A stretch of 64,000 bases of DNA from Sphingobium sp. OAS761 (GCF_024168485.1 NZ_JALJVY010000002.1:124001-188000); one strand, 5' to 3'; positions 28,872 to 38,013 are shown, counted from the first letter of the stretch. The notes: generated from the letters alone by a model not told the origin. Numbers and translations: made by a program.

Positions 28872-29504
28872 ATGGTGGTCACCGCAGGACATTTGCGGAC
28901 AAGCCTTGACGCGATCGCGGCGATGGAACCGGCGTTCGCGGCAGCCATCGCGCGCGTCGGCTATCCCGAACCGCGCGTTCGGGAACCGGGGTACGAAACC
29001 TTGCTGCGCACCATCGTCGGACAGCAGGTCAGTGTCGCCGCGGCGGCGTCGGTATGGCGCAAGCTGGAGGCCGAACTGGGCGCCGGATGCGCACCCGACG
29101 CCCTGATGGCCCGCGACTTCGACGCGCTGCGTGCCTGCGGCCTGTCGCGCCAGAAACAGGGCTATGCCCGCTCGCTCGCCGATCTGGTCATTTCCGGGGC
29201 GCTCGACCTGCACGCCTTGCCGGCCGACGACGAGGAAGCGATCGCTCAGTTGGTGCGGATCAAGGGCATCGGGCGATGGTCGGCGGAAATATATCTTCTG
29301 TTCGCGGAAGGCCGGCCCGACATCTGGCCGGCAGGAGACCTGGCCATACAGATCGCCGTGGGACGCATGTTGGGCCTGCCCGACCGACCGACCGAGCAGG
29401 CCACGCGCGCGCTTGCGGAAGCATGGCGCCCCCATCGCGGCGCGGCGGCCATCATGGCCTGGCACCATTATAATAAAGGCGCGGATATGCTCGCGACCAC
29501 ATGA
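28872..29504 (+). CDS. DNA-3-methyladenine glycosylase (AlkA-like, HhH-GPD)
   Basis: 210 residues, soluble. It has T-I-V-G-Q-Q-V-S at the N-side and the helix-hairpin-helix L-V-R-I-K-G-I-G-R-W-S-A-E. The catalytic Asp is in P-A-G-D-L-A-I, about 20 residues later. These are the marks of the HhH-GPD superfamily, 3-methyladenine glycosylase II branch. It excises alkylated purines to start base-excision repair. There is no Fe-S cluster motif. It diverges from the ferredoxin gene. Confidence 0.92.
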   Translation: MVVTAGHLRTSLDAIAAMEPAFAAAIARVGYPEPRVREPGYETLLRTIVGQQVSVAAAASVWRKLEAELGAGCAPDALMARDFDALRACGLSRQKQGYARSLADLVISGALDLHALPADDEEAIAQLVRIKGIGRWSAEIYLLFAEGRPDIWPAGDLAIQIAVGRMLGLPDRPTEQATRALAEAWRPHRGAAAIMAWHHYNKGADMLATT

Positions 29505-29872
29505 CGTTTCCGGCAGCCGCGCCGCGCGCAGCCATGGGCAGATCGTGGCGCCGACATCCAGGACCATATGCCGCGAATCGTGGCGGCCCGCATCGGCCGG
29601 TGGCGTGGCATGCTGACAGCGGACTGGCTGACGACCGAAAAAGGCAGTTGCATCCCCCCGGCAATTTGCCTATTTGGGCAAGACAACGTTGTCACAATCT
29701 CTCTCCAAGTAGATGGCGTTGCGGCTCCGGACAGCCCGTTGGCGAACTGCACGCGCTACGGGCTGTCCGGGACCTGACATGCCGCTGACGGCCACTGGGG
29801 GGATTGATCATTCTCCTTCCCTTTCTCTACCATGCCGCTAGTAAGCCGCGCGAGTCGGCCAGCAGGAGAGCG
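29505..29872. other. Gene-free spacer with a perfect 11-bp inverted repeat
   Basis: About 370 bp without a convincing gene. GGACAGCCCGT (29729-29739) and ACGGGCTGTCC (29758-29768) are perfect inverted repeats around an 18-nt loop; no T-run follows. The hairpin could be a factor-assisted terminator, part of a small RNA, or a protein site. A short AGGAG-led gene starts just after, at 29873. Confidence 0.5.
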
Positions 29873-30037
29873 ATGGGAATGGATCGGGACGATCAAGCGG
29901 AAGAAGCCGGCTGGTGGAGCCGTCTTACTCGGGCGTTGTTCCGGGAACCGGCGATCGTGTTGATGGAGGAGGAAGGGGAACATCCGCACCGGCCGCGCGA
30001 AACCCCGCTGTTCAGCATGGACACCATCTCCCGGTAA
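29873..30037 (+). CDS. Small hypothetical protein (54 aa)
   Basis: ATG 29873 follows AGGAG with good spacing. The product is acidic at the N-terminus (D-R-D-D-Q-A-E-E-A), has an amphipathic W-W-S-R-L-T-R-A-L-F helix, then E-E-E-G-E-H-P-H and a C-terminal S-M-D-T-I-S-R. It has no membrane segment or signal. The strong ribosome-binding site supports it; the function is unknown. Confidence 0.5.
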   Translation: MGMDRDDQAEEAGWWSRLTRALFREPAIVLMEEEGEHPHRPRETPLFSMDTISR

Positions 30038-30117
30038 CGCATCGTTTTCGCCTTGGATCTTCTCATCCTGCCGATTTTGCGGGCATAGGCCCGATCATCC
30101 AGCAAGGAGATCGCCTC

Positions 30118-30711
30118 ATGCCGACCACGTCCCGCACCGTTACGAATCCTGTCGAACCGCTATTTCTGGACCGCTGGTCGCCCCGGGCGTTCGACGCGTC
30201 CGTCATGCCGCAGGCCGATCTGGATACGCTGTTCGATGCCGCGCGCTGGGCCCCTTCGGCATTCAATTATCAACCATGGCGCTTCCTCTATGCCCATCGC
30301 GACGGGGCCGACTGGGATCGCTTTCTCGATCTGCTTGTCCCGGCCAACCAGAATTGGGCGCGGCATGCGTCGGTCCTGATCTTCATTTTATCCGACACGC
30401 AAATGGCCTCTCCCGGATCGGAAGCCCTCAGGCCTTCGCATAGCCATAGCTTCGACGCGGGTGCCGCCTGGATGGCGCTGGCGCTGCAGGCCACCCGCCT
30501 TGGCTATCAGGCACATGGCATGACCGGCGTTGATTTCGATCGCGCGCGCACGGCGTTGGCAGTCCCCGATCGCTTCCGCATCGAGGCGGCAGTTGCCGTC
30601 GGCCGCCAGGGGGACAAGTCGATCCTGCCCGAAGCGCTACAGGCCCGAGAAACGCCGAGCGAGCGCAACCCGATCGACCGTCATGCCTTTGCAGGAAATT
30701 TCGTCAGCTGA
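30118..30711 (+). CDS. Nitroreductase-family FMN oxidoreductase
   Basis: 197 residues, with AAGGAG 8 nt before ATG 30118. It has R-W-S-P-R-A-F at the start, A-A-R-W-A-P-S-A-F-N-Y-Q-P-W-R for FMN binding, and a C-terminal A-V-A-V-G-R segment that binds the flavin phosphate. It belongs to the compact nitroreductases that reduce quinones or nitro compounds with NAD(P)H. The physiological substrate is unknown. It is the last ordinary gene before the accessory island. Confidence 0.88.
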   Translation: MPTTSRTVTNPVEPLFLDRWSPRAFDASVMPQADLDTLFDAARWAPSAFNYQPWRFLYAHRDGADWDRFLDLLVPANQNWARHASVLIFILSDTQMASPGSEALRPSHSHSFDAGAAWMALALQATRLGYQAHGMTGVDFDRARTALAVPDRFRIEAAVAVGRQGDKSILPEALQARETPSERNPIDRHAFAGNFVS

Positions 30712-30787
30712 TCGACCTGCGTCATGGCATCGGGCCCGTCGACGGTGTGCGGCAGCCAAAATGCCAAAACGATCTCGGACTATTGAT

Positions 30788-32425
30788 TTACCTGGCAGGA
30801 TCGCATGGCCATGTCCCACTTTGCGCCAAAGCGACGCATGTGCCGTCGGTCGCGCCCGCCGGCAGGGGCAGGCCCACCATCGCGGCGAGGGTCGGCATGA
30901 TGTCCACCGCCTGGATTTCGGTGGCGGGATTTGCCGGTGCCGCACCGGGCCACCAGAACAGGATCGGAATGCGCCGGTCATAGTCCCATGGCGACCCGTG
31001 CATTGCCACGCTGCCCGGTAGCGGGGATTCCATCGGCGTGACATAGGGTTTGAAGAGCACGACAAGGTCGCCCGATCGCGTCGGATAGAAGCTGGCCCAG
31101 GCACGGTCCGCGATGCTCCATTGGGAAGCCGGCAGTGTCGGTTTCGGCGCGCGCACCAGTTCATCACGCGTCAGGACGGCCTCGACCTCGGGCAGGGCGA
31201 GGAGCGCGTCCTTCGCTATCTTCGCGACGACGGGACGCGACGCCGTGGCCGAAGGATCAAGATAGATGTCGCTTGCGTTATCCGTCGATATGAACCGGGC
31301 TCCGGCCTCCACGCCCAGTTTCGCGCGGATAGTTTCGTTGATGGCACGCGTGACCCGTTGCATGCCGATCCGCCGGGCGGCCATGTTCCCGTGGCTCCGG
31401 CTGCGTTCGGGTGCATCGGGCGCACCGTGATCCGCCGTCAGCATCAGCACGAACGGCGTCCCCATGCGTTCCAGCCGGTCGGTCAGTTCCCCGATAACCC
31501 GGTCAAGCGTGGCCATCTGGACGCACATGTCCGCACTGCCGGCGCCCGTAGCATGGCCGATATAGTCCGTTGCGGCCAGCCCTATAGCCAATATGTCCGT
31601 GGCCGCGCCACGGCCCAGCTTCATCTCCTGCGCGAGGTCGATCGCCAGTCCGGCGGTAAGTTCATCCAGCATGCCGCTCGCGCGGAACCCGCGCACGTCC
31701 CCGGGACGCGGTGTCGACGACGCCATCGCCGCATCGGGAAACAGGGGTTGCGGATCGACATGATCGCGGCAGCTATCGGGGATGGTACGCGGCGCCGGGG
31801 CAGCGATGGCCGCACGCGCACGCGCATTGGCGCGCGCCACGGCGGACGGCGGATCGCCGTCATCCGCGGCCGTCCTGAACCGCGTGCCCGACCAGAACCA
31901 GAGCTGATCGGTCGCTTGGCCACCCAGCAGCACCGCCAGCCGGTCCTTGCCCGCCACCGCAACCACGCGGCTGGCCGGATCGACCGCCTTGAGCCGGTCT
32001 CCCAGCGTCTTCGCCAGCAGATTGCGGGCCGACACCCGATAGCCGCGGTCACCGGCCACCGGCGCGTCTGGATCCTCGGCGCAATAGACCATCTTGTCGG
32101 CGCGCCGCGCATGATCGTCGATCCAGCTATTGGCGATGATGCCGTTGTGCGCGGGATGCATGCCGGTCAATATGGTCGACGCGCCCGGGCAGGTCTCGGT
32201 CGCGGCATGTGCCTGGTAACCGGATGCGAACACCACGCCTTGCGACGACAGGCGCTTGAGTCCCGCGCTGAAACTGTCGCGATATTGTTCGAACAGGTCG
32301 GCGGACAACTGGTCGACGACGATCGCCACGACCAGCCTGGGCCGGGGCGGCTGCGCCCATGCGGACGACGCCGCCATCAGTGTCGGAAGGGCAAACAATA
32401 CCGCCGCTTTCCAGACTCCTTTCAT
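30788..32425 (-). CDS. Secreted alkaline-phosphatase-superfamily phosphatase/phosphodiesterase (PafA-like)
   Basis: 545 residues from ATG 32425, which overlaps the upstream gene by 4 nt (ATGA). The signal peptide ends A-S-S-A-W-A-Q. The metal site begins V-V-D-Q-L, and the nucleophile Thr/Ser lies in A-T-E-T-C-P-G-A-S-T-I-L-T-G. Further ligands lie in A-T-D-Y-I-G-H, T-A-D-H-G-A and a late H-G-S-P. These match the type I phosphodiesterase/PafA group. A Zn-dependent periplasmic phosphatase fits. Its place as last gene of the MoxR operon suggests a role as effector, or in processing a phosphorylated periplasmic signal; this is inference. Confidence 0.85.
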   Translation of the reverse strand: MKGVWKAAVLFALPTLMAASSAWAQPPRPRLVVAIVVDQLSADLFEQYRDSFSAGLKRLSSQGVVFASGYQAHAATETCPGASTILTGMHPAHNGIIANSWIDDHARRADKMVYCAEDPDAPVAGDRGYRVSARNLLAKTLGDRLKAVDPASRVVAVAGKDRLAVLLGGQATDQLWFWSGTRFRTAADDGDPPSAVARANARARAAIAAPAPRTIPDSCRDHVDPQPLFPDAAMASSTPRPGDVRGFRASGMLDELTAGLAIDLAQEMKLGRGAATDILAIGLAATDYIGHATGAGSADMCVQMATLDRVIGELTDRLERMGTPFVLMLTADHGAPDAPERSRSHGNMAARRIGMQRVTRAINETIRAKLGVEAGARFISTDNASDIYLDPSATASRPVVAKIAKDALLALPEVEAVLTRDELVRAPKPTLPASQWSIADRAWASFYPTRSGDLVVLFKPYVTPMESPLPGSVAMHGSPWDYDRRIPILFWWPGAAPANPATEIQAVDIMPTLAAMVGLPLPAGATDGTCVALAQSGTWPCDPAR

Positions 32426-35043
32426 AGCGCCTCCGTCTGGCCCGCGGTGCAATCGGCCAGCTTCCCGCTGATCGCCTTGCGGCCGGAATCGTCGAAACCA
32501 ATATCTCCCACCGGCGTCGGCGCGAAATAGAGCGTCTCCACATCGGTTACTGCCGCCGCCTTGCTGATCACGCGTGCGACGGCGGAAAGCGTGGCGCAGG
32601 AAATGGATCGCGCTTCATCGCTGTCGATCTGTCCGTTCCCGTCGCTGTCGAACCGGGCGAGAAATATGGTCTTGAGCCCGGCGTCGATATTGCTTTTCTC
32701 CCGAATGGTCATCCGAAGTATTTCGGATTGGGCCCGATCGTTGCGCATGATGGCATCATCGCCCGATCTGCCTTCGATACTGCTCTGCGGGGACGTGGCG
32801 CCGATTTGCTGCTGGACTTCCGGTCCCGGTTCATTGACCCCTGCATATGCTTGCCCGGTTCCCTCATCCACCTTCGTTGTGGTCTTGCGCCGGTCGATCC
32901 GCACTCCGGTCGCTTTTTTCGTATCGGGCAGCTTTGTCGTATCGCTCGTCCCGGCGCTGTTGCCGCTTGCGTTCTCCATGACCGGCGGAGCGGGCGGTGT
33001 CTCATCTTGGACCTGCGACGCGGTCTCATTGCCCGCCAAGGGCTCTTCCACGGCGCTCGGCAAGTCTTGCGGCGGGACCGATCTGCTGGTGAACAAAGCG
33101 GGATAGAAAGGCAGCATCGGCATCGCCGTCAACACGACCAGCGTGGTTATCCAGGCGCGCGCGATCCGGTTCCGCCAGAGCGGCGCGACGGCATCGCGCA
33201 GCGTCGGCGCGATCTCTACCCCGAGTCGGTCGGGCACCCGACCGGTCAGCGCATCGACCAATATGCGGTCAGCCAGGACGGATTGCGGGCTGAGACGCAG
33301 CCATTCGCGCAGCTTCGCCCGGTGCCGCAGGTCGGCGCCCGCCGCCAGGTCGATCCGCACCGCACCTGCCTGCTGCGGCAACAGAAACGCCTGGATCGCC
33401 TCAGTCGCGCGCGCCAGCTGGTCGGGTGACAGGCCCTGAACGAGCGCCAGTCGCAACCAATCCGGCATATGTCCGGTACGGAACCACGGCAGGCGCGACA
33501 AGCGCAACAGACGCGCTTCCGCCAGCAGCGGCGCTCCGGCCTCGTCGACAAGACTCGATCCCATATGCACCGTCAATTCCGGTTCGACATGGGGAAAGAG
33601 CGCCAACGCGCGCAGCCAGTCCAGCCCGGCCGCGCCGAGCCAGCAATCGAGATCGTCGATCAACCCGTCGACGACGAAAGCGGGCGGCGCCTCGTCGCGA
33701 AGCAGCATCCCGCTTCCCCTTATCAGGCTTTCCGGCAGATCGAACCCGTCCGGGACAACCGAGGCGGTGCTGGATGCCGGATTTTCGAGATAGGCGGCAT
33801 AAGTGCCAAGGCCGTCCGCGTCGAAGGCAAAGGGTGGAATGCCGGCATCCCGCGCGCGGCGCTCCGCCGCGTTCCACAAGCCCGGCGGCCGCGGGTCGAG
33901 CAGGGCCGGGACGGACGCCTGACGCAGGGTGTCGACCCAGTTCGTCCCCACATCAGGCGCGAGCGAGTCGAAACTTTCGGCCAGAATAAGGGGGTTGGCG
34001 CGTGCGTTTAGCGCGAGCGCGCCTGCAAGCGGCACCGTCTCGCGCGCACCCCGGCCGGCGGCCGGACGCAGGCGCCGCGGATCGCCGACAAATTCAAAAT
34101 GGCTGAGCGCAATCTGTTCTGCATCCATGCGCCGCGCAAGCAGGCGCGCGTGCCAGGCGAGGTGATCCCGCGGCGAGTCCCGTTCCGACAGCAGCAGATA
34201 TTCCGGACTGAGCGCCCGGCTGCGAAAACGCAACCGGGGCGATCCACCCGCGCCGATCGTGGCCTTCACCGTCGCGCGAAGGTCGAGCCGATATCCCCGC
34301 TCCCGCCGGTGCCGCCGCAGACGCCGCAGCGCCAGACGCCAGGCGCGCCCGGTCATGAGGCCATTGGGATTTTCCGCCAGACGCAGGGCCAGCGCGCGCT
34401 GTGGGGCAGGCGCATGATCCCGCAACAATTGCCGCCGACGCAAAATCTCCGACACGCTATAGGCCGCCGCAATCAGCAAGAGCACGACCAGCGGGACGAT
34501 CGCTGGCCAGTTCGGCAAGGGCGAAGTGCCCGGCGGGCTGATCTGGTTCGTCGAACCGCCTTTGTCGGCCTGCTGAACATTCGCCACGCCCCCGCTGTCA
34601 TTGCCGCCGTCCGGCGAGGATTGACCAGGATCCGGCGCGAAATGCACCAGCACGACGACGATGGCGATCAGCAGGAATGTCCCGCTCGCCAGGATGACCC
34701 ATCGCCGGCGCCACCAGAGGACAGGCCGATCGGGCGCCAGTGGCACTGTTGCCGTGTCCGTCGCCTCGTCCGCCTCACCGGGATGCTCCCTGGCGGGCGG
34801 AGCCGCCGCGCCGGCCTGCATCCCGGCGAACAGCGTGAGGAACGCCTGCCGCTCGTGACTGGATCGACACAGGGCGGCCGCCAGCCACATCGGGATGCGC
34901 ACGTCGTCCGGGCCGATACCGCGCGCGATCAGATGGCGTCGCAACGATTCCAGACGCAGATGCGCGCCCGGCCCCATATGCAGCAGACGGGCCGCTTCAA
35001 GACCGCGCGCGAAGAAATCCGGGGCATCGATCGCGGCCGACAC
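32422..35043 (-). CDS. Three-helix membrane protein with degenerate vWA-like core and periplasmic EF-hand
   Basis: 873 residues from GTG 35043, 4 nt after the MoxR stop. Residues 1-80 form a helical domain (F-A-R-G-L-E-A-A-R-L-L-H-M...F-L-T-L-F-A-G-M) like the N-terminus of vWA proteins encoded with MoxR. Helices at about 115-136 and 181-201 precede a large cytoplasmic region. That region has R-A-L-S-P-E-Y-L-L-L-S, where a vWA strand would be, but no D-x-S-x-S metal site. It continues with L-L-D-P-R-P-P-G-L-W and L-P-W-F-R-T-G-H-M-P-D-W-L-R. A third helix (632-651) leads to a disordered stretch and a perfect EF-hand loop (799-810, D-S-D-G-N-G-Q-I-D-S-D-E). It is proposed as the transmembrane partner of MoxR; family naming is inference. 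Confidence 0.7.
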   Translation of the reverse strand: MSAAIDAPDFFARGLEAARLLHMGPGAHLRLESLRRHLIARGIGPDDVRIPMWLAAALCRSSHERQAFLTLFAGMQAGAAAPPAREHPGEADEATDTATVPLAPDRPVLWWRRRWVILASGTFLLIAIVVVLVHFAPDPGQSSPDGGNDSGGVANVQQADKGGSTNQISPPGTSPLPNWPAIVPLVVLLLIAAAYSVSEILRRRQLLRDHAPAPQRALALRLAENPNGLMTGRAWRLALRRLRRHRRERGYRLDLRATVKATIGAGGSPRLRFRSRALSPEYLLLSERDSPRDHLAWHARLLARRMDAEQIALSHFEFVGDPRRLRPAAGRGARETVPLAGALALNARANPLILAESFDSLAPDVGTNWVDTLRQASVPALLDPRPPGLWNAAERRARDAGIPPFAFDADGLGTYAAYLENPASSTASVVPDGFDLPESLIRGSGMLLRDEAPPAFVVDGLIDDLDCWLGAAGLDWLRALALFPHVEPELTVHMGSSLVDEAGAPLLAEARLLRLSRLPWFRTGHMPDWLRLALVQGLSPDQLARATEAIQAFLLPQQAGAVRIDLAAGADLRHRAKLREWLRLSPQSVLADRILVDALTGRVPDRLGVEIAPTLRDAVAPLWRNRIARAWITTLVVLTAMPMLPFYPALFTSRSVPPQDLPSAVEEPLAGNETASQVQDETPPAPPVMENASGNSAGTSDTTKLPDTKKATGVRIDRRKTTTKVDEGTGQAYAGVNEPGPEVQQQIGATSPQSSIEGRSGDDAIMRNDRAQSEILRMTIREKSNIDAGLKTIFLARFDSDGNGQIDSDEARSISCATLSAVARVISKAAAVTDVETLYFAPTPVGDIGFDDSGRKAISGKLADCTAGQTEAL

Positions 35044-35047
35044 GGCG

Positions 35048-36205
35048 TCAGCCCGACGCCGCCTGACGCAAGATACGGCGTCCGATATCCAGATCCTCGG
35101 CCGATTTGAGCAGCGCGCACAGCGTCCGTTCAATCTCCTTCGGTCGCGTGCGCACGGCAGTGGAGAGCGACATGCCCGGACCCAGTCCGACATGATTGAG
35201 CAATATGTCGAACCAGGCCAGCAATTCGGCCGTGCCGGGTTTCTTGCGCAATTGCGGCGTGTCGTGGATTTGCAGGAAGGCAGTCACCGCCTCCTGTACC
35301 AACGGGCTGTCCGGGGCGAAGCTTGCCCTGCGTTCGTCGACCGTTGCAGCGGACGCCCCCTCCTCTAATGCTTCCTCCTGCTCGTCCGGCCGATACCCGC
35401 CCAGCGTCGCGCTGACGATTTCGGCGAGCTGGTCCGGATTGGGGAACGGGATGTCGAAATAGGCGCAGCGGCGCAAAAAAGGTTCGGGCAGCGACCGTTC
35501 GGAATTGCTGGTCAGGATGACGATGGGCCGCTTGATACCCGGCGTCAGCTTCAACCCCAGTTCGGGGATAGCGAATTGCAGCGTCTCGAACTCGGCGAGC
35601 AGGTCGTTGGGCGTATCGCGCGGCGCCTTGTCCAGCTCATCGATCAGCACCACGCTATGCACCGCCTCGCCAAGGCCGCCGCCCGGCAGCAGCAATCCGG
35701 CCCGGGGCGCCTCCCCCGCGGCCGATTTTCCAAAGGCCCTGACCAGCAGCGCCTCGTCCGGCGGATTGCCGAACAGGTCCGTCAGGGGCGCGCTGTCGCC
35801 GCCGCCGCGCAAGATGCCCAGGCCAAGGGCATTGAACCGCACATAGTCGATCAGCGGCCGAATCTCATTCTGGCTGGCATCGCGGAAGCGCGCGACCTCA
35901 TCGAAACTGTAGAGCAGGTCGACGCCGGTGGTGCCGGACTTGACGTCCGATTTCAGCGGCCTGCCCAGCCCCAGCTCGTGGGCCAGCCAGAAGGCCGCCC
36001 TGGTCTTGCCGGTCCCCGGTTCGCCGGTCAGCAGCAACGGCACGCCGAGCAGCATCGCCACGTCGACCGCTTCGGCCAGGCCGGGCGCGGGCTTGTAGGT
36101 CGTCGGCCGGTCATGATCGGCGACCAATGGCGGCCATAGCGCGAAGCTCTCCGCGCCGCTGCCTTCCGCTTGCGGCGACGTCCTTACGGCAACGAATTCG
36201 ACCAT
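35048..36205 (-). CDS. MoxR-family AAA+ ATPase
   Basis: 385 residues, cytosolic. Walker A G-E-P-G-T-G-K-T is at 61-68, Walker B V-V-L-I-D-E-L-D at 184-191, sensor-1 region I-V-I-L-T-S-N-S-E, and an Arg-rich segment P-F-L-R-R-C-A-Y-F. All catalytic motifs are intact. MoxR ATPases act as chaperone-like remodelers together with vWA-domain proteins. Here the following gene encodes a degenerate vWA-like membrane protein. It lies 15 nt after the trypsin-like gene in one minus-strand operon. Confidence 0.92.
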   Translation of the reverse strand: MVEFVAVRTSPQAEGSGAESFALWPPLVADHDRPTTYKPAPGLAEAVDVAMLLGVPLLLTGEPGTGKTRAAFWLAHELGLGRPLKSDVKSGTTGVDLLYSFDEVARFRDASQNEIRPLIDYVRFNALGLGILRGGGDSAPLTDLFGNPPDEALLVRAFGKSAAGEAPRAGLLLPGGGLGEAVHSVVLIDELDKAPRDTPNDLLAEFETLQFAIPELGLKLTPGIKRPIVILTSNSERSLPEPFLRRCAYFDIPFPNPDQLAEIVSATLGGYRPDEQEEALEEGASAATVDERRASFAPDSPLVQEAVTAFLQIHDTPQLRKKPGTAELLAWFDILLNHVGLGPGMSLSTAVRTRPKEIERTLCALLKSAEDLDIGRRILRQAASG

Positions 36206-36220
36206 CGCCCTGTCCCCTTT

Positions 36221-37726
36221 CTATGCCAGTTGCCGGATCCAGCCATTGATCGCGTCCAGCCGGAAACGCTCAGACAATGGCAGGCTTCGGCGCGCCTGCG
36301 CCTTGATATCGTCGATCCGGTCCTCGTCCAGATCCATCTCAGCCCCGACCCGCTCCACCCAGGTTTCGACATTGTCGAACATGAAGTCGTTCAGCAGTTC
36401 GGTACCGGCCAGACGGCCGGGAACGCCCCGGTCGTTCACATCGGCCAGCGCGCCCGCGTAAAAACGGCGCAGGCGATGCATGGGCTCGGGTGCGGCCGGA
36501 TCGACCTGACCGGCGTCCAGCCGGAAAATGATGAAATGGATGCAGGGCTTTTCCAGCCTTTCCGAACTCAGCTCCCGCAGCAGGTCGCCCCATTGGCGCA
36601 ATAATTGCGCGTGGCGACGACCCCAGTGACGCTGGTCGATCATGCTGAAAAAGGCGGACGGCTGGTGCCGATCGTTCAATCCCTGGCGGATCGCGGCAGC
36701 ACCGGCCTCATCGCTGCCGACATGATAGGCGATTACGTTGCGCATCCGGTCGAACTCGCCCGCCACATCGAAACGCTCGCGCACCGGCCAGGAAATTTCT
36801 TCCGCCAGGAATTTGCGAAAACTGAATCCCTGCTTCTCAAGAAAGGGGCGCAGGGTCAGCCGCAGCCGCTCACGGCACGACAGCGGCAGGTCGGCGTCCA
36901 GCCCGGCAATAGCGCACATGAATGCCCCCGACGCATCCTGCCAACGTGCCTTGAACGCCGTTCTGAAATGGGCGACCTGATCGCTCCGGTCAAATTCCTC
37001 GAACGCATTGAGCCAGGCACGGTTGACCGGCACGGCCGCCGGTCCGGGCGGCGCTGCACCGGACTGCACCGCTGTGGGCGCTTCCAGGTCGAAACTCCAC
37101 ATATCGCCAAGTACCGCCAGCGGGACGATGAACGCAGTGCGCGCCTCCTGCTTTTCGACGACCATGCCGATCAGCCCCCCGGGGCCGAAGGCGCCCGTGC
37201 CGGAGCAACCCCGCCGAACGGCAATCTCCTCGTCCCGGAAATGCACGCGCCGCCGGCTCAAATCGTCATAATCGCCCAGCGCGCCGCGCAGGCCGACGCC
37301 ACCCACATCCCCCGACCAGCGTCCTTCCTCGTCCCGGAGATGGCCCATGCCCAACGCATAGACGGGCATATCGTCGGCCAGCGTGCCCCGCATCGGCGTT
37401 GCGGCGACGAAATCGACGGGGAAGGAGAAGCCCGGCGCCAGTTCAAGCAGGCAAAGGTCACGCAGACGATGGATCGCCGGTCCCATCGCCTCCGTGCCGT
37501 CCGACGGATGAAAATCCCGAACGACCAGCTGCGCGCGATGAAAAGGCGCCATAGGGAAACGCGCCGAAACCACGTCGCCCTTTTTCAGCGGACCACCGAC
37601 ACAGGCGGCGACGACATGAGTGCAACCAAGCACATGCCGCTGCCCGCAAATGAAGCCGCAGCCCAGCAGATTTCCCTCCGCATCGCCGAGACGAACCTGA
37701 CAGGCGAGCCGTTGTTCGGAATTCAT
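36221..37726 (-). CDS. Trypsin-like serine protease fused to an iSTAND-like C-terminal region
   Basis: About 501 residues from ATG 37726, preceded by GGGGG; ATG 37822 and GTG 37852 are in-frame alternatives. The chymotrypsin-fold domain shows His37 in G-C-T-H-V-V, Asp90 in L-R-D-L-C-L-L-E-L and Ser175 in R-G-C-S-G-T-G-A-F. The protein has no signal peptide and so is cytosolic. Residues about 230-500 resemble the inactive-STAND regions that cap proteases in bacterial conflict systems (F-M-C-A-I-A-G-L, S-F-R-K-F-L-A-E-E, W-G-D-L-L-R-E-L...H-F-I-I-F-R-L). No Walker A is visible. It is likely the effector or activating protease held in check by the C-terminal part. First gene of the MoxR operon. 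Confidence 0.8.
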   Translation of the reverse strand: MNSEQRLACQVRLGDAEGNLLGCGFICGQRHVLGCTHVVAACVGGPLKKGDVVSARFPMAPFHRAQLVVRDFHPSDGTEAMGPAIHRLRDLCLLELAPGFSFPVDFVAATPMRGTLADDMPVYALGMGHLRDEEGRWSGDVGGVGLRGALGDYDDLSRRRVHFRDEEIAVRRGCSGTGAFGPGGLIGMVVEKQEARTAFIVPLAVLGDMWSFDLEAPTAVQSGAAPPGPAAVPVNRAWLNAFEEFDRSDQVAHFRTAFKARWQDASGAFMCAIAGLDADLPLSCRERLRLTLRPFLEKQGFSFRKFLAEEISWPVRERFDVAGEFDRMRNVIAYHVGSDEAGAAAIRQGLNDRHQPSAFFSMIDQRHWGRRHAQLLRQWGDLLRELSSERLEKPCIHFIIFRLDAGQVDPAAPEPMHRLRRFYAGALADVNDRGVPGRLAGTELLNDFMFDNVETWVERVGAEMDLDEDRIDDIKAQARRSLPLSERFRLDAINGWIRQLA

Positions 37727-37856
37727 GAGCCCCCAGCCCGCGCGCATCCGGACCGAAATGGCGGGACGCCGATCAAGCAAGGATGACCCCAAATAGGAGT
37801 ATTCGCAACCCGATTTGTCCATTTTCCAAGTATTATCCGCTATCGGCGACACGGAT

Positions 37857-37866
37857 TTTATAATAT
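37857..37866 (+). promoter_or_regulatory. AT-rich divergent promoter region between the two protease operons
   Basis: The spacer between the trypsin-like and subtilase genes is markedly AT-rich compared with its surroundings. It contains TATAAT at 37859-37864 on the plus strand, a perfect -10 match, but no clear -35. On the opposite strand the same bases give ATTATA. Function is inferred from position only. Confidence 0.3.
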
Positions 37867-38013
37867 TGTTCTACCATCCGCATGATCGTCGGCCTTTCCG
37901 CTGAGTCGTGCGTGACCTATGACATGCTTCCCGATGACGGCTGATGACGGGCGCGCGGGGACACAACGATAACAAAAGGGCGCGGCAAACGGCAACGGAC
38001 GAGGGGACAGTCC

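Noticed and set aside
31121-32530. 469-codon plus-strand frame
   Set aside because: Antisense to the phosphatase gene; no domain and Arg/Gly/His-rich composition.
32422-35043. Canonical vWA domain with MIDAS
   Set aside because: No D-x-S-x-S motif was found in this protein or elsewhere in the window; only a degenerate vWA-like strand is claimed.
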